Below, one piece after another: positions 1-5,268 of a DNA stretch of 5,325 nt. The stretch is from Alphaproteobacteria bacterium (lineage in GTDB: Bacteria; Pseudomonadota; Alphaproteobacteria; JAJFFI01). The notes beneath the pieces were generated by a model. It was given only the letters and a program-made list of their open reading frames with translations, made no database searches and was not told the origin of the DNA. Both the position numbers and the translations under genes were made by a program. Position 1 is the stretch's first letter; each line of letters starts with the position of its first letter. The stretch spans positions 1 through 5,325 of the forward strand of contig JAJFFI010000275.1 in assembly GCA_021776755.1 (NCBI GenBank), in the 5' to 3' direction.

Positions 1-576
1 ATGCGGGTCTTTGACCGGCTCCAGAACCTGTCCGTCGAGAGCCTGGCGCATGCGGTCGACACGCTGCTCGATGTGGCGCAGCGTGGCGGTGATCTTGGAA
101 ATGCGCTGACCGGTCAGATCCTGGAAATGACAGGCTTGGAAGATCGCGGAAACCGAGTCGGCGATGTTGTCGCCCACCTCGGGCGCCATGTAGCTGCGGA
201 AGTCCTCGATCCGTTCGGCTTGGTCGAGCACGACCCCGGCCGCCTCTTCCGAGGAAATGCGGATTTCGTCGAGTTCGGCAATCGCCTGGCGAAAAATGCT
301 GCCCTGATCGCCGCCGGCGATGTCGAGGGCGGCAAGCTCATTGCGAAGGGATTCGTTGCAGGGCGCATTGCTGCCGGAGACAGGGTCGCCAGCGGGCGCG
401 ACCGTCATTCCGGAACTGCCGTCGCCAGCGAGACCCTCGGGCCGCAGCGTGCGGACGATGTCGGTCACGATTTCGCGGAGTGCCGTATCATCAAGCGTTG
501 GGGTAGCGGCAACCGTCTCCCCGCCCTGCGCCTCGCGGGCGCCAACACTCCAGGCATTGGCCCTTCGCGCGGTCAC
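1..576 (-). CDS. cheZ: CheZ, CheY-P phosphatase (C-terminus beyond the window)
   Basis: CheZ speeds dephosphorylation of CheY-P in the cytoplasm and so ends the motor-switching signal. The 192 codons visible here have the alphaproteobacterial CheZ layout. A variable, probably disordered N-terminal part (residues 1-75) is followed by a helical region. That region carries the catalytic signature FQDLTGQ, whose Asp153 and Gln157 correspond to E. coli Asp143 and Gln147. After it come the ISKI and HIEQRV segments of the long helical hairpin. The frame stays open off the left edge, so the C-terminal CheY-binding tail cannot be seen. No ATG fits the start. I chose the GTG at 576, four bases after the cheY stop, because the RRANAW segment just after it looks like a normal N-terminus and the frame has no other good start. 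It has no clear Shine-Dalgarno, so translation is probably coupled to cheY. The family call is firm; the exact start is less certain. Confidence 0.87.
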   Translation of the reverse strand, partial: MTARRANAWSVGAREAQGGETVAATPTLDDTALREIVTDIVRTLRPEGLAGDGSSGMTVAPAGDPVSGSNAPCNESLRNELAALDIAGGDQGSIFRQAIAELDEIRISSEEAAGVVLDQAERIEDFRSYMAPEVGDNIADSVSAIFQACHFQDLTGQRISKITATLRHIEQRVDRMRQALDGQVLEPVKDPH

Positions 577-580
577 AGGA

Positions 581-967
581 TCAGAATTCGCCGAGGACGC
601 TGGCGATCTTCGACTTCAGGGTTTGGGCAGTGAAGGGTTTGACGATGTAGTTGCTGACCCCGGCCTCCTTGGCGGAGAGCACGTTCTCGACCTTGCTCTC
701 GGCGGTGACCATGATGAACGGCATGTGGTTCAGCGCATTGTCCGCCCGCACCTCGCGCAGCAATTGCAGGCCGGTCATCGGCTCCATGTTCCAGTCGGAA
801 ATCACGAGCCCGTAGTCGCGCTCATGCATGCGCGCAAGCGCACTGCCGCCATCCTCGGCTTCGTCGACATTGTCAAAGCCGAGCTGTTTCAGGAGATTCC
901 GCAGAATTCGGAGCATGGTCTTGTAGTCGTCGACTACAAGAATCGGCATGCCTTGATTTACCGCCAT
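581..967 (-). CDS. cheY: CheY, single-domain chemotaxis response regulator
   Basis: This is a 128-residue stand-alone receiver domain, the normal CheY length, with no output domain. The active-site residues are all present: Asp13-Asp14 (Mg2+ binding), Asp58 as phospho-acceptor, Thr88, Tyr107 as the switch aromatic, and Lys110-Pro111. The TAES and YIVKPF segments are close to the CheY consensus. When phosphorylated by CheA it should bind FliM (encoded upstream on the same strand) and change flagellar rotation. The ATG at 967 has a GGAAAGAG ribosome-binding site (983-976) eight bases upstream; Met7 is a possible but less well-supported start. The gene lies four bases before cheZ, making a signal/termination pair, and is 160 bp downstream of the MotE-like gene, so it may have its own promoter. 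CheY rather than another single-domain receiver is inferred from the sequence and from the cheZ and flagellar neighbours. Confidence 0.93.
   Translation of the reverse strand: MAVNQGMPILVVDDYKTMLRILRNLLKQLGFDNVDEAEDGGSALARMHERDYGLVISDWNMEPMTGLQLLREVRADNALNHMPFIMVTAESKVENVLSAKEAGVSNYIVKPFTAQTLKSKIASVLGEF
920..940 (-). repeat. Perfect inverted repeat inside the 5' end of cheY
   Basis: The arms CTTGTAGTC and GACTACAAG are separated by three bases (GAC) on the coding strand. In the cheY mRNA this would be a 9-bp stem with a three-base loop, 28-48 nt into the reading frame. It covers codons 10-16, which encode the active-site Asp-Asp segment. The amino-acid sequence forces part of the symmetry, but not the choice of synonymous codons. 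Confidence 0.6.
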
Positions 968-1030
968 CAGATGCGCTCTTTCCGTTTATGCGGTCCCACC
1001 CGACCGGCGTGTATCGATTTCGATCAGAAT

Positions 1031-1053
1031 TCGACCGGCGAAATACCGGTCGA
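1031..1053. repeat. 8-bp palindrome in the cheY leader, with an extra half-site
   Basis: TCGACCGG (1031-1038) and CCGGTCGA (1046-1053) form a perfect 8-bp inverted repeat with a seven-base spacer. A third copy of the core, CGACCGGCG, lies at 1001-1009, 31 bases from its direct repeat at 1032-1040, about three helical turns. A second nested pair, GTATCGA (1011-1017) and TCGATAC (1050-1056), could form a competing stem. It could be an operator or an mRNA leader structure for cheY. There is no U-tract on either side, so a classical terminator is unlikely. Confidence 0.55.
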
Positions 1054-1079
1054 TACCCATCCTGAATACCCGAAAGGGC

Positions 1080-1094
1080 TTAAATTCCGGTAAA
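1080..1094 (-). promoter_or_regulatory. Possible CtrA-type box upstream of cheY (weak)
   Basis: Read on the minus strand this is TTTA, seven bases, then TTAA: one mismatch to the CtrA consensus TTAA-N7-TTAA. It lies 113 bp or more upstream of the cheY ATG. Since it is in an AT-rich patch, chance is a real alternative. Confidence 0.25.
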
Positions 1095-1127
1095 TTAGCG
1101 GGAATTGCGAAACAACGGCGCTGGCCG

Positions 1128-1883
1128 TCAGCCGCCGGCCTGGCCACCTGCGGGAGGGGCGTCGATCAGCTCGCGTCGGCGCATCATCTCGAGCGTCAGC
1201 TCCTGTGCCTTTTCGATCGGCATCGCGGCGAGGATCTGGCCGAGTTTGCTCTCTTTCATGCGGCCCACAACGTCGAGCAGCACTGGCATCTGCAGCTTGC
1301 CGAGGATGGCCGCGGCCTGGTCGGGCTTCATCGACTGATAGACCTTGACCATGCGGTCGACCTTCTTGATCTCGGCCTCGTCCTTCTGGGCGACGAGCTC
1401 CTTGACAGTCTTCTGCACCACCTTGAGCTGGGCAAGTTTCTCGTCCATCCGCGCCTCAGCCGCCTTCAGCAGGGCGGCCCGGTGGCGCAAATCCTTCTCG
1501 CGCTTTTCAAGCTGTTCGCGGCGCGCCGACAGCTCGCGCAGCAGCCGGACCTCGGAATCGGTAATATCGGCGAGATCGCGGAACGGCGCACGCTCGCGGC
1601 TGGTCCGGGATTTCTTCTTGCCGGACGTCCTGTTGCCGGCGGTGGTCGCGCCATTGCCGTCGTCGAGTGGCTTCTCCCCGGATTTCTTCTCTTCCGCCTT
1701 CTTGCCGTCTTTCTCTCCAGCCTGGGCAAGCTGCGGCGCAGGTCCTGCGGCGGGCTGCAACGCGCGGATCTTTGCAAGATCGCCGCCACCGTCAGGCCCG
1801 AAGAACACGCCGGTCGCCCGCACCGTAAGGGCGACCACGGCGAACACGATCAAAATTGGCAGAATGCGGAAGGATATCTTCAT
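1128..1883 (-). CDS. MotE-like protein (COG3334 type) with MgtE-N/FliG-like C-terminal domain
   Basis: This 251-residue protein has an N-terminal membrane anchor (about residues 5-27) after a short basic start. A charged Lys/Glu/Ala-rich linker (about 50-100) follows, then a coiled coil (about 108-178) and a helical C-terminal domain (about 180-238). The C-terminal domain has MKPDQAAAIL and DVVGRM segments typical of the MgtE N-terminal and FliG-like superhelical fold. The family includes Sinorhizobium MotE, a periplasmic chaperone for the motor protein MotC. Here the position after fliM and DUF6468 supports a motor or stator role, but no partner gene motC is in view. The basic residues before the anchor favour an N-in, C-periplasmic topology. 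There is no cysteine in the protein. I chose the ATG at 1883, ten bases after the DUF6468 stop, because it puts the anchor right at the N-terminus. An upstream ATG at 1946 lies inside DUF6468 and would add 21 unconvincing residues. Translation is probably coupled. Confidence 0.78.
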   Translation of the reverse strand: MKISFRILPILIVFAVVALTVRATGVFFGPDGGGDLAKIRALQPAAGPAPQLAQAGEKDGKKAEEKKSGEKPLDDGNGATTAGNRTSGKKKSRTSRERAPFRDLADITDSEVRLLRELSARREQLEKREKDLRHRAALLKAAEARMDEKLAQLKVVQKTVKELVAQKDEAEIKKVDRMVKVYQSMKPDQAAAILGKLQMPVLLDVVGRMKESKLGQILAAMPIEKAQELTLEMMRRRELIDAPPAGGQAGG

Positions 1884-1893
1884 CGCGCGTGGC

Positions 1894-2469
1894 TCAGCCC
1901 ATGGCCCGAAGCGGACGCATCGGTGCGGTGTCTGCCTGCGCGGCACTTTCGCGACTGGCCGCGGCGCGCATCAGCGGATGCGGCGTGATCTTCGCATCGG
2001 ACGGCCCGTGAGGGCGAATTTCAGCATTGGTTGCGGGCGCGGGCCCGGGTGCGGGCGCGCCGGCACCGGCCGCGCGGCGCAGGGTCGAGGCGCCCGCGGG
2101 CCGCGGTCCGGCGGCATCAAAGGCGGAGCGGCTGACTGATTTTTCGAGTTGTTTCAGATGCTTGGCAACCCTGTCACCCGCCTCGATCAGGAAAGCAAGT
2201 TCGTCCCGGACCGCCTGTGCCCGCTCGAGCTGCGCGGGGCCGGTCACCGCCACGGGCCGCTGCGGCGCGGAGGCCGGCAGCGCGCGGAGTGCGGCGAGCG
2301 ACTGCTCGGCCCGGCCAGCCGCTTCGGTGAAGCCGTCGAGTCGGGCCTGCATCTCGGCGCCTTCGTTCCGCAGCACCGTGAGGCGTTTCTTGAGCTGCAA
2401 CGCGTAATGGATAGTCACGATCAACAATACGATCATTGTCGCATCGAGCAGGAATCCGAACACGGTCAT
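1894..2469 (-). CDS. DUF6468 family membrane protein of the fliM operon
   Basis: This is a 191-residue protein of unknown function that I recognise as the alphaproteobacterial DUF6468 family found next to fliM. A single hydrophobic segment (about residues 4-24) is followed at once by basic residues (KKR, 27-29). It then has a heptad-like helical region (about 27-62), a second helical conserved block (about 80-112, with ELAFLIEAGDRVAKHL), and an Ala/Pro-rich, probably disordered tail (about 118-191). The basic residues after the membrane segment favour a cytoplasmic C-terminus. Its ATG overlaps the fliM stop as ATGA, and a strong GGAGG lies six bases upstream, so it is translated together with fliM. 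Fixed linkage to fliL-fliM and the MotE-like gene suggests a role at the motor base. No enzymatic motif is visible. Confidence 0.8.
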   Translation of the reverse strand: MTVFGFLLDATMIVLLIVTIHYALQLKKRLTVLRNEGAEMQARLDGFTEAAGRAEQSLAALRALPASAPQRPVAVTGPAQLERAQAVRDELAFLIEAGDRVAKHLKQLEKSVSRSAFDAAGPRPAGASTLRRAAGAGAPAPGPAPATNAEIRPHGPSDAKITPHPLMRAAASRESAAQADTAPMRPLRAMG

Positions 2470-3557
2470 TTGGTCCCTCCAGCAACGAAATTCTCGTCGA
2501 TCTTGATCGAAATGCGTCCCGACCGGCGACCCATGTGGCCGTTGAACATCGGGATACCGCCGCAGCGCAGGTCGACATCCGAATCGGGCTCGGCGGCGAG
2601 GATGATCTGGCTGCCGACCTTCCAGTCGAGCACGTCGTAGAGCTGCATGGTCTGCTCATCGAGCACGGCCTCAAGCTGCACGTCGGTGTGCCAGAGTTCG
2701 GTTGCGAGATGGCTTTCCCAGATCGAGTCGCGCCCGAACTTCTCGCCCATGAACATCTGCAACAGCAGCTCGCGCACGGGTTCGAGCGTGGCGTACGGGA
2801 ATATCAGGTCCATGCGCCCGCCGCGGTCTTCCATGTCGACCCGGAGGCGGGCGTGGATGGCTGCGTTGGCGGGCCTGGCGATCGCGGCAAAACGGGGATT
2901 GGTTTCAAGCCGGTCGAACTCGAACGTGACCGGACTCAGCGGTTCGAAGGCCACGCACATGTCCTGCAGCACGACCCGGAGCATGCGCTCAACCAGATTG
3001 CGCTCGATGGTGGTGTAGGGCCGGCCCTCGATGCGCATGGCCGCCGTGCCGCGCCGTCCGCCCAGCAGCACATCGACGATCGAATAGATCAGCGCGCTGT
3101 CGATCGTGATAAGGCCGTAGTTGTCCCACTCCTTGGCCTTGAACACGCCGAGGATGGCGGGCAGCGGGATCGAGTTCAGATAGTCGCCGAAGCGGAGTGA
3201 GGTCACGTTGTCGAGGCTGACCTCGACGTTGTCGGACGTGAAATTGCGCAGGCTGGTCGTCAGCAGGCGCACCATGCGGTCGAACACGACTTCGAGCATG
3301 GGCAGGCGCTCGTAGGAAACCAGCGCACTGTTGATGATCGCCGAAAGGCCACCCTCTTCGGCGGGCACGCCGTCGGTTTCGGGATCGAAGCCGAGCAGAC
3401 TGTCGATTTCGTCCTGGTTGAGCGGGCGGGCACCCTGCTTGGCGCCCGAGCCAGCGCCGGACGCCTCAGCGTCGCCCGCGGTTTCCTCCGCCGGGCTGTC
3501 GCCGTTTTCCACCGATTGTTCCCACTGCTCGGCGAGTTTGTCCTGGTCTTCGCTCAT
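2466..3557 (-). CDS. fliM: FliM, flagellar motor switch protein
   Basis: FliM is the C-ring protein that binds CheY-P and passes the switch signal to FliG. At 363 residues this copy is full length, slightly long because of its N-terminus. A patch at residues 7-16 (LAEQWE) and an acidic linker come before the CheY-binding motif, LNQDEIDSLLGF (46-57), which in E. coli lies at the extreme N-terminus. The CheC-like middle domain follows (about 70-265) with the family landmark LLGGRRG (164-170) and the EGRPYTTIE segment. The C-terminal SpoA domain that packs with FliN spans about 285-355. The ATG at 3557 has an AGGA site seven bases upstream. It follows fliL by 43 bp and overlaps the DUF6468 start by four bases, so these form one operon. 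The identification is secure. Confidence 0.97.
   Translation of the reverse strand: MSEDQDKLAEQWEQSVENGDSPAEETAGDAEASGAGSGAKQGARPLNQDEIDSLLGFDPETDGVPAEEGGLSAIINSALVSYERLPMLEVVFDRMVRLLTTSLRNFTSDNVEVSLDNVTSLRFGDYLNSIPLPAILGVFKAKEWDNYGLITIDSALIYSIVDVLLGGRRGTAAMRIEGRPYTTIERNLVERMLRVVLQDMCVAFEPLSPVTFEFDRLETNPRFAAIARPANAAIHARLRVDMEDRGGRMDLIFPYATLEPVRELLLQMFMGEKFGRDSIWESHLATELWHTDVQLEAVLDEQTMQLYDVLDWKVGSQIILAAEPDSDVDLRCGGIPMFNGHMGRRSGRISIKIDENFVAGGTK
2476..2480 (-). promoter_or_regulatory. Strong ribosome-binding site for DUF6468, inside fliM
   Basis: GGAGG on the minus strand lies six bases before the ATG at 2469 and inside the last codons of fliM (encoding the Gly-Gly-Thr end). It supports both the DUF6468 start and its translational coupling to fliM. 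Confidence 0.75.
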
Positions 3558-3600
3558 TCCGGCGTCCTGATTTGAGGCTTCTTAATAGGAAGGGCTGCGA

Positions 3601-4188
3601 TTACTGGATCAACATCTGGCGAAACAGGACGTCCGATACCTTGATCGGCTGCGCTGCCACGTTGACCCGATGAAGCAGTTCCTCTCGCAGCCGCGAAAGA
3701 CCAGCCGACCCGCGGAGGTCCTCGACGCGAAGCTCGCGGAGGTAAATCTGGAAATTGTCGACGATGCGCGGCATGACCGACTCGATCCACGCGGCGTCCT
3801 CCGACTTCTCGAGCTCGAGGCTGATGCTGACCTTGAGGAAATTCCGGCGCGTGCCGCCGGCGGCATTCAGGTTGACCAGCAGATCGGGCACCCTGTGGAA
3901 GACCGCGGTCTTCGGACCGCCCTCGCCTTCCTCGCCCTCTTTCTTCTCGGCCTCGGTCTTCTCGCCGCCGCCCAGCAGGCTGTCGAGCATGCCCGACATA
4001 TAGACACCGCCGCCGGCCAGCAGCAGCACGACCGGCAAGCCGAACATGACCATCTTCTTGCCGCTCATGCGTTTCTTCTTGCCCGGCTCCCCGGTGGCTT
4101 CGCCGTCGCCTTCGGCATCGCCGTCGGTGCCTTCAACGGCTTCCACCGCTTCTTCAGGAACTTCGGCTTCTTCCTTTTCGTCCGCCAT
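3601..4188 (-). CDS. fliL: FliL, flagellar basal-body-associated protein
   Basis: FliL is a single-pass inner-membrane protein that surrounds the stator units and supports motor torque. The 195 residues show the family layout. A long acidic cytoplasmic N-terminus (1-35) leads to a basic stop (KKKR, 37-40) and a membrane helix (about 46-65). A second Glu/Lys/Gly-rich linker (74-92) precedes the periplasmic SPFH-like FliL domain (about 95-195). That domain has the LLVNLN strand, the FLKVSISLELE segment and the typical VSDVLFRQMLIQ end. I chose the ATG at 4188, giving MADEKEE, with a GGGGG stretch seven bases upstream; an ATG ten codons earlier is possible but less typical. The same frame is open for another kilobase upstream, antisense to flgF, which is not coding. 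It is the first gene of the fliL-fliM-DUF6468-MotE-like operon. Confidence 0.95.
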   Translation of the reverse strand: MADEKEEAEVPEEAVEAVEGTDGDAEGDGEATGEPGKKKRMSGKKMVMFGLPVVLLLAGGGVYMSGMLDSLLGGGEKTEAEKKEGEEGEGGPKTAVFHRVPDLLVNLNAAGGTRRNFLKVSISLELEKSEDAAWIESVMPRIVDNFQIYLRELRVEDLRGSAGLSRLREELLHRVNVAAQPIKVSDVLFRQMLIQ

Positions 4189-4286
4189 CACGCGGCCCCC
4201 GTCGAAAATTAGCTGCATACGTTTGGTGCGTCCCGCACGAGTTACATGCGTGCGCTCCGTACGAGAGGAAAAGTAAACGAGGATAG

Positions 4287-4301
4287 TTAAGAAGACGTTG
4301 A
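4287..4301 (-). promoter_or_regulatory. CtrA-type box on the fliL side
   Basis: On the minus strand the sequence is TCAA, seven bases, TTAA followed by C, one mismatch from the CtrA consensus TTAA-N7-TTAAC. It is oriented toward fliL and lies about 100 bp upstream of its ATG. CtrA directly controls class II flagellar operons such as fliLM in Caulobacter. No good -10 hexamer was found at the ideal distance, so promoter function is inferred. Confidence 0.45.
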
Positions 4302-4344
4302 ACCGGAGTGCGGCGGCCGGGCGGCTGAGCGACCGGCAGGTTCT

Positions 4345-4385
4345 GCCCGGCAGACGCTTCCGGGCGGGCACACGGGCTGCCGGGC
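4345..4385. repeat. 9-bp inverted repeat upstream of the flgF sigma-54 promoter
   Basis: GCCCGGCAG (4345-4353) and CTGCCGGGC (4377-4385) are perfect inverted copies with a 23-bp spacer; GGCAG at 4336-4340 and CTGCC at 4344-4348 add a nearby short pair. Relative to the predicted flgF start (about 4484) it lies at -139 to -99, the usual distance for the enhancer of a sigma-54 activator such as FlbD. A role as enhancer is inferred from position and symmetry only. Confidence 0.4.
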
Positions 4386-4456
4386 GCGTGGCAGGTTTTT
4401 TGACGGCTGACGGCCCCGGATCCTTGGCGGGCGGCGATTTCCCGGCATCCTGCGAA

Positions 4457-4473
4457 CTGGCATGGGTCCTGCA
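4457..4473 (+). promoter_or_regulatory. Sigma-54 (-24/-12) promoter for flgF
   Basis: CTGGCATG, four bases, then CTGCA matches the RpoN consensus YTGGCACG-N4-TTGCW at all but two positions. The invariant GG (4459-4460) and GC (4471-4472) are exactly ten bases apart. The predicted transcription start is near 4484, giving a 5' leader of about 29 nt to the flgF ATG at 4513. This placement makes the in-frame ATG at 4462, inside the promoter, an unlikely translation start. Rod genes are commonly sigma-54 dependent in polarly flagellated bacteria. Confidence 0.65.
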
Positions 4474-4489
4474 TCGAAAGCCGCGACGG

Positions 4490-4497
4490 TTAACCAT
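4490..4497 (+). promoter_or_regulatory. TTAACCAT, CtrA half-site in the flgF leader
   Basis: This is an exact copy of the 8-base CtrA half-site reported for alphaproteobacteria, in otherwise GC-rich DNA. It sits about 7-14 bases after the predicted sigma-54 start, where a bound protein would be expected to hinder flgF transcription. A full TTAA-N7-TTAA partner is not present. Confidence 0.4.
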
Positions 4498-4512
4498 TCG
4501 GACCACGAAACG

Positions 4513-5223
4513 ATGCAAGCACCCAGTCTCTACGGCGCCGCGGCCCAGATCCAGCTGACCAAACGCATGGACATGATCGCGAACAATATCGCGAACGCCA
4601 GCACCCCAGGTTTCAAGGCCGAGGGGCGCTTGTTCCAGGACTACATGCAGAAAGTCGGCACCGGCGACAAGGCCGGCCCCAAGGAGATGTACCGCGATTA
4701 TTCCGCAGGCGGCTTTTCGCGCACGGGCAACACGCTCGACGTGGCGATCGCGGGCGAAGGCTTCTTCTCGGTGCAGACCGAGCAGGGCGTTCGCTACACC
4801 CGGAACGGCCGCTTCAGCATCGGCAACGACGGCAACCTCGTGACCAGTTCGGGCAACCAGGTCCTCGACGACGGCGGCGCGCCGATCACCTTTGCCGCCA
4901 CCGATACCGACATCGAAATAAATTCCGCCGGCGAAGTGCTGGTTTCCGGTGCCGTGCTGGCGCGGATCGGGGTCGTGAAATTCGAGAACCCGCAGGCGCT
5001 CGAACGCGCGGGCGGCGGGTTGCTGCTCGCGATCGACCAGCAGCCCCAGCCGACCGAGGCCGCGATCACCCAGGGCGTGGTCGAGGAATCGAACGTCACA
5101 CCGGTCACCGAGATCACCAACATGATGCAGGTCATGCGGGCCTTCCAGTCGGCCCAGACGCTGGCCGAAGCCGAACACGAACGTATCCGCCGCGCCATCC
5201 AGGTGCTGGCGCAGGCGGGCTGA
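4513..5223 (+). CDS. flgF: FlgF, flagellar proximal rod protein
   Basis: FlgF is a structural protein of the proximal rod, exported by the flagellar type III apparatus and assembled in the periplasm. The 236 residues are full length for the family. The N-terminal rod domain (about residues 5-40) has the signature MDMIANNIANASTPGFKAEG. A central D1-like region has RTGNTLDVAIAGEGFF (70-85) and RYTRNGRF (94-101). The C-terminal flagellar basal-body domain (about 186-233) carries GVVEESNVTP and ends in the helix that pairs with the N-terminal one in the rod. I chose the ATG at 4513 over the in-frame ATG at 4462 because FlgF proteins begin a few residues before the SLYGA-type helix, and because the upstream ATG lies in the sigma-54 promoter. 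The ribosome-binding site is weak. flgG follows after 45 bp, in the usual rod operon order. Confidence 0.95.
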   Translation: MQAPSLYGAAAQIQLTKRMDMIANNIANASTPGFKAEGRLFQDYMQKVGTGDKAGPKEMYRDYSAGGFSRTGNTLDVAIAGEGFFSVQTEQGVRYTRNGRFSIGNDGNLVTSSGNQVLDDGGAPITFAATDTDIEINSAGEVLVSGAVLARIGVVKFENPQALERAGGGLLLAIDQQPQPTEAAITQGVVEESNVTPVTEITNMMQVMRAFQSAQTLAEAEHERIRRAIQVLAQAG

Positions 5224-5268
5224 CGGGCCCGCCCTCACGCGGACAGAAGATAACAACGGAGAAACGGA

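Larger units (their letters stand above)
968..1127 (-). promoter_or_regulatory. cheY upstream region (MotE-like/cheY gap)
   Basis: This 160-bp non-coding gap is clearly richer in A and T than the genes on either side. Its right end, directly after the MotE-like stop, has a weak 5-bp stem (1115-1119 with 1124-1128) followed by a short T-rich stretch on the minus strand, a poor terminator at best. The middle has TAAATT twice (1081-1086 and 1091-1096), spaced one helical turn apart. The left half has a palindrome and a repeated CGACCGGCG element, annotated separately. I found no convincing -35/-10 pair or sigma-54 match, so a cheY-cheZ promoter here is inferred from base composition and gene spacing. 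Confidence 0.4.
4189..4512. promoter_or_regulatory. Divergent fliL/flgF control region
   Basis: This 324-bp stretch separates the divergent fliL and flgF genes and holds no credible gene. From the fliL side it shows a small stem (GTGCG 4226-4230 with CGCAC 4234-4238), an AT-richer patch with a CtrA-type box (4287-4301), a very GC-rich block with a 9-bp inverted repeat (4345-4385), a sigma-54 promoter match (4457-4473) and a TTAACCAT element (4490-4497). The order fits early, CtrA-driven fliL transcription and later, sigma-54-driven flgF transcription, as known for Caulobacter flagellar genes. The link to that hierarchy is inferred from the motifs. Confidence 0.65.

Noticed and set aside
1..633. 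Long plus-strand open frames over cheZ and cheY (1-633 and 320-1093)
   Set aside because: Both are antisense to recognised cheZ and cheY, with no recognisable domains.
1113..1130. Possible terminator after the MotE-like gene
   Set aside because: The stem is only 5 bp and the T stretch is interrupted; not enough to call an intrinsic terminator.
1116..1131. GG-N10-GC spacing on the minus strand upstream of cheY, suggesting sigma-54
   Set aside because: Only the GG and GC pairs and a neighbouring C fit; the rest of the consensus does not, and it overlaps the end of the upstream gene.
2027..2110. Very GC-rich, repeat-like stretch
   Set aside because: It encodes the Ala/Pro-rich tail of DUF6468; low-complexity protein sequence explains it, with no exact repeat units.
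3808..3819. 12-bp palindrome CTCGAGCTCGAG in fliL
   Set aside because: It follows directly from the repeated Leu-Glu-Leu-Glu codons in a GC-rich gene; coding explains it.
4389..4404. A second -24/-12-like sequence (TGGCAGG, four bases, TTGAC)
   Set aside because: The -12 GC is GA here, and the better match at 4457-4473 keeps both invariant pairs. It could be a minor promoter but is not supported as the main one.
4462..4512. Upstream in-frame ATG for flgF (17 extra residues)
   Set aside because: It lies within the predicted sigma-54 promoter, and the added residues are not FlgF-like.
4189..5256. Minus-strand frame continuous with fliL, open for about 1 kb upstream and antisense to flgF
   Set aside because: The protein similarity starts only at the FliL N-terminus (4188). 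The upstream part has no family features and lies across flgF, which is clearly coding on the plus strand; GC-rich codon bias explains the open frame.
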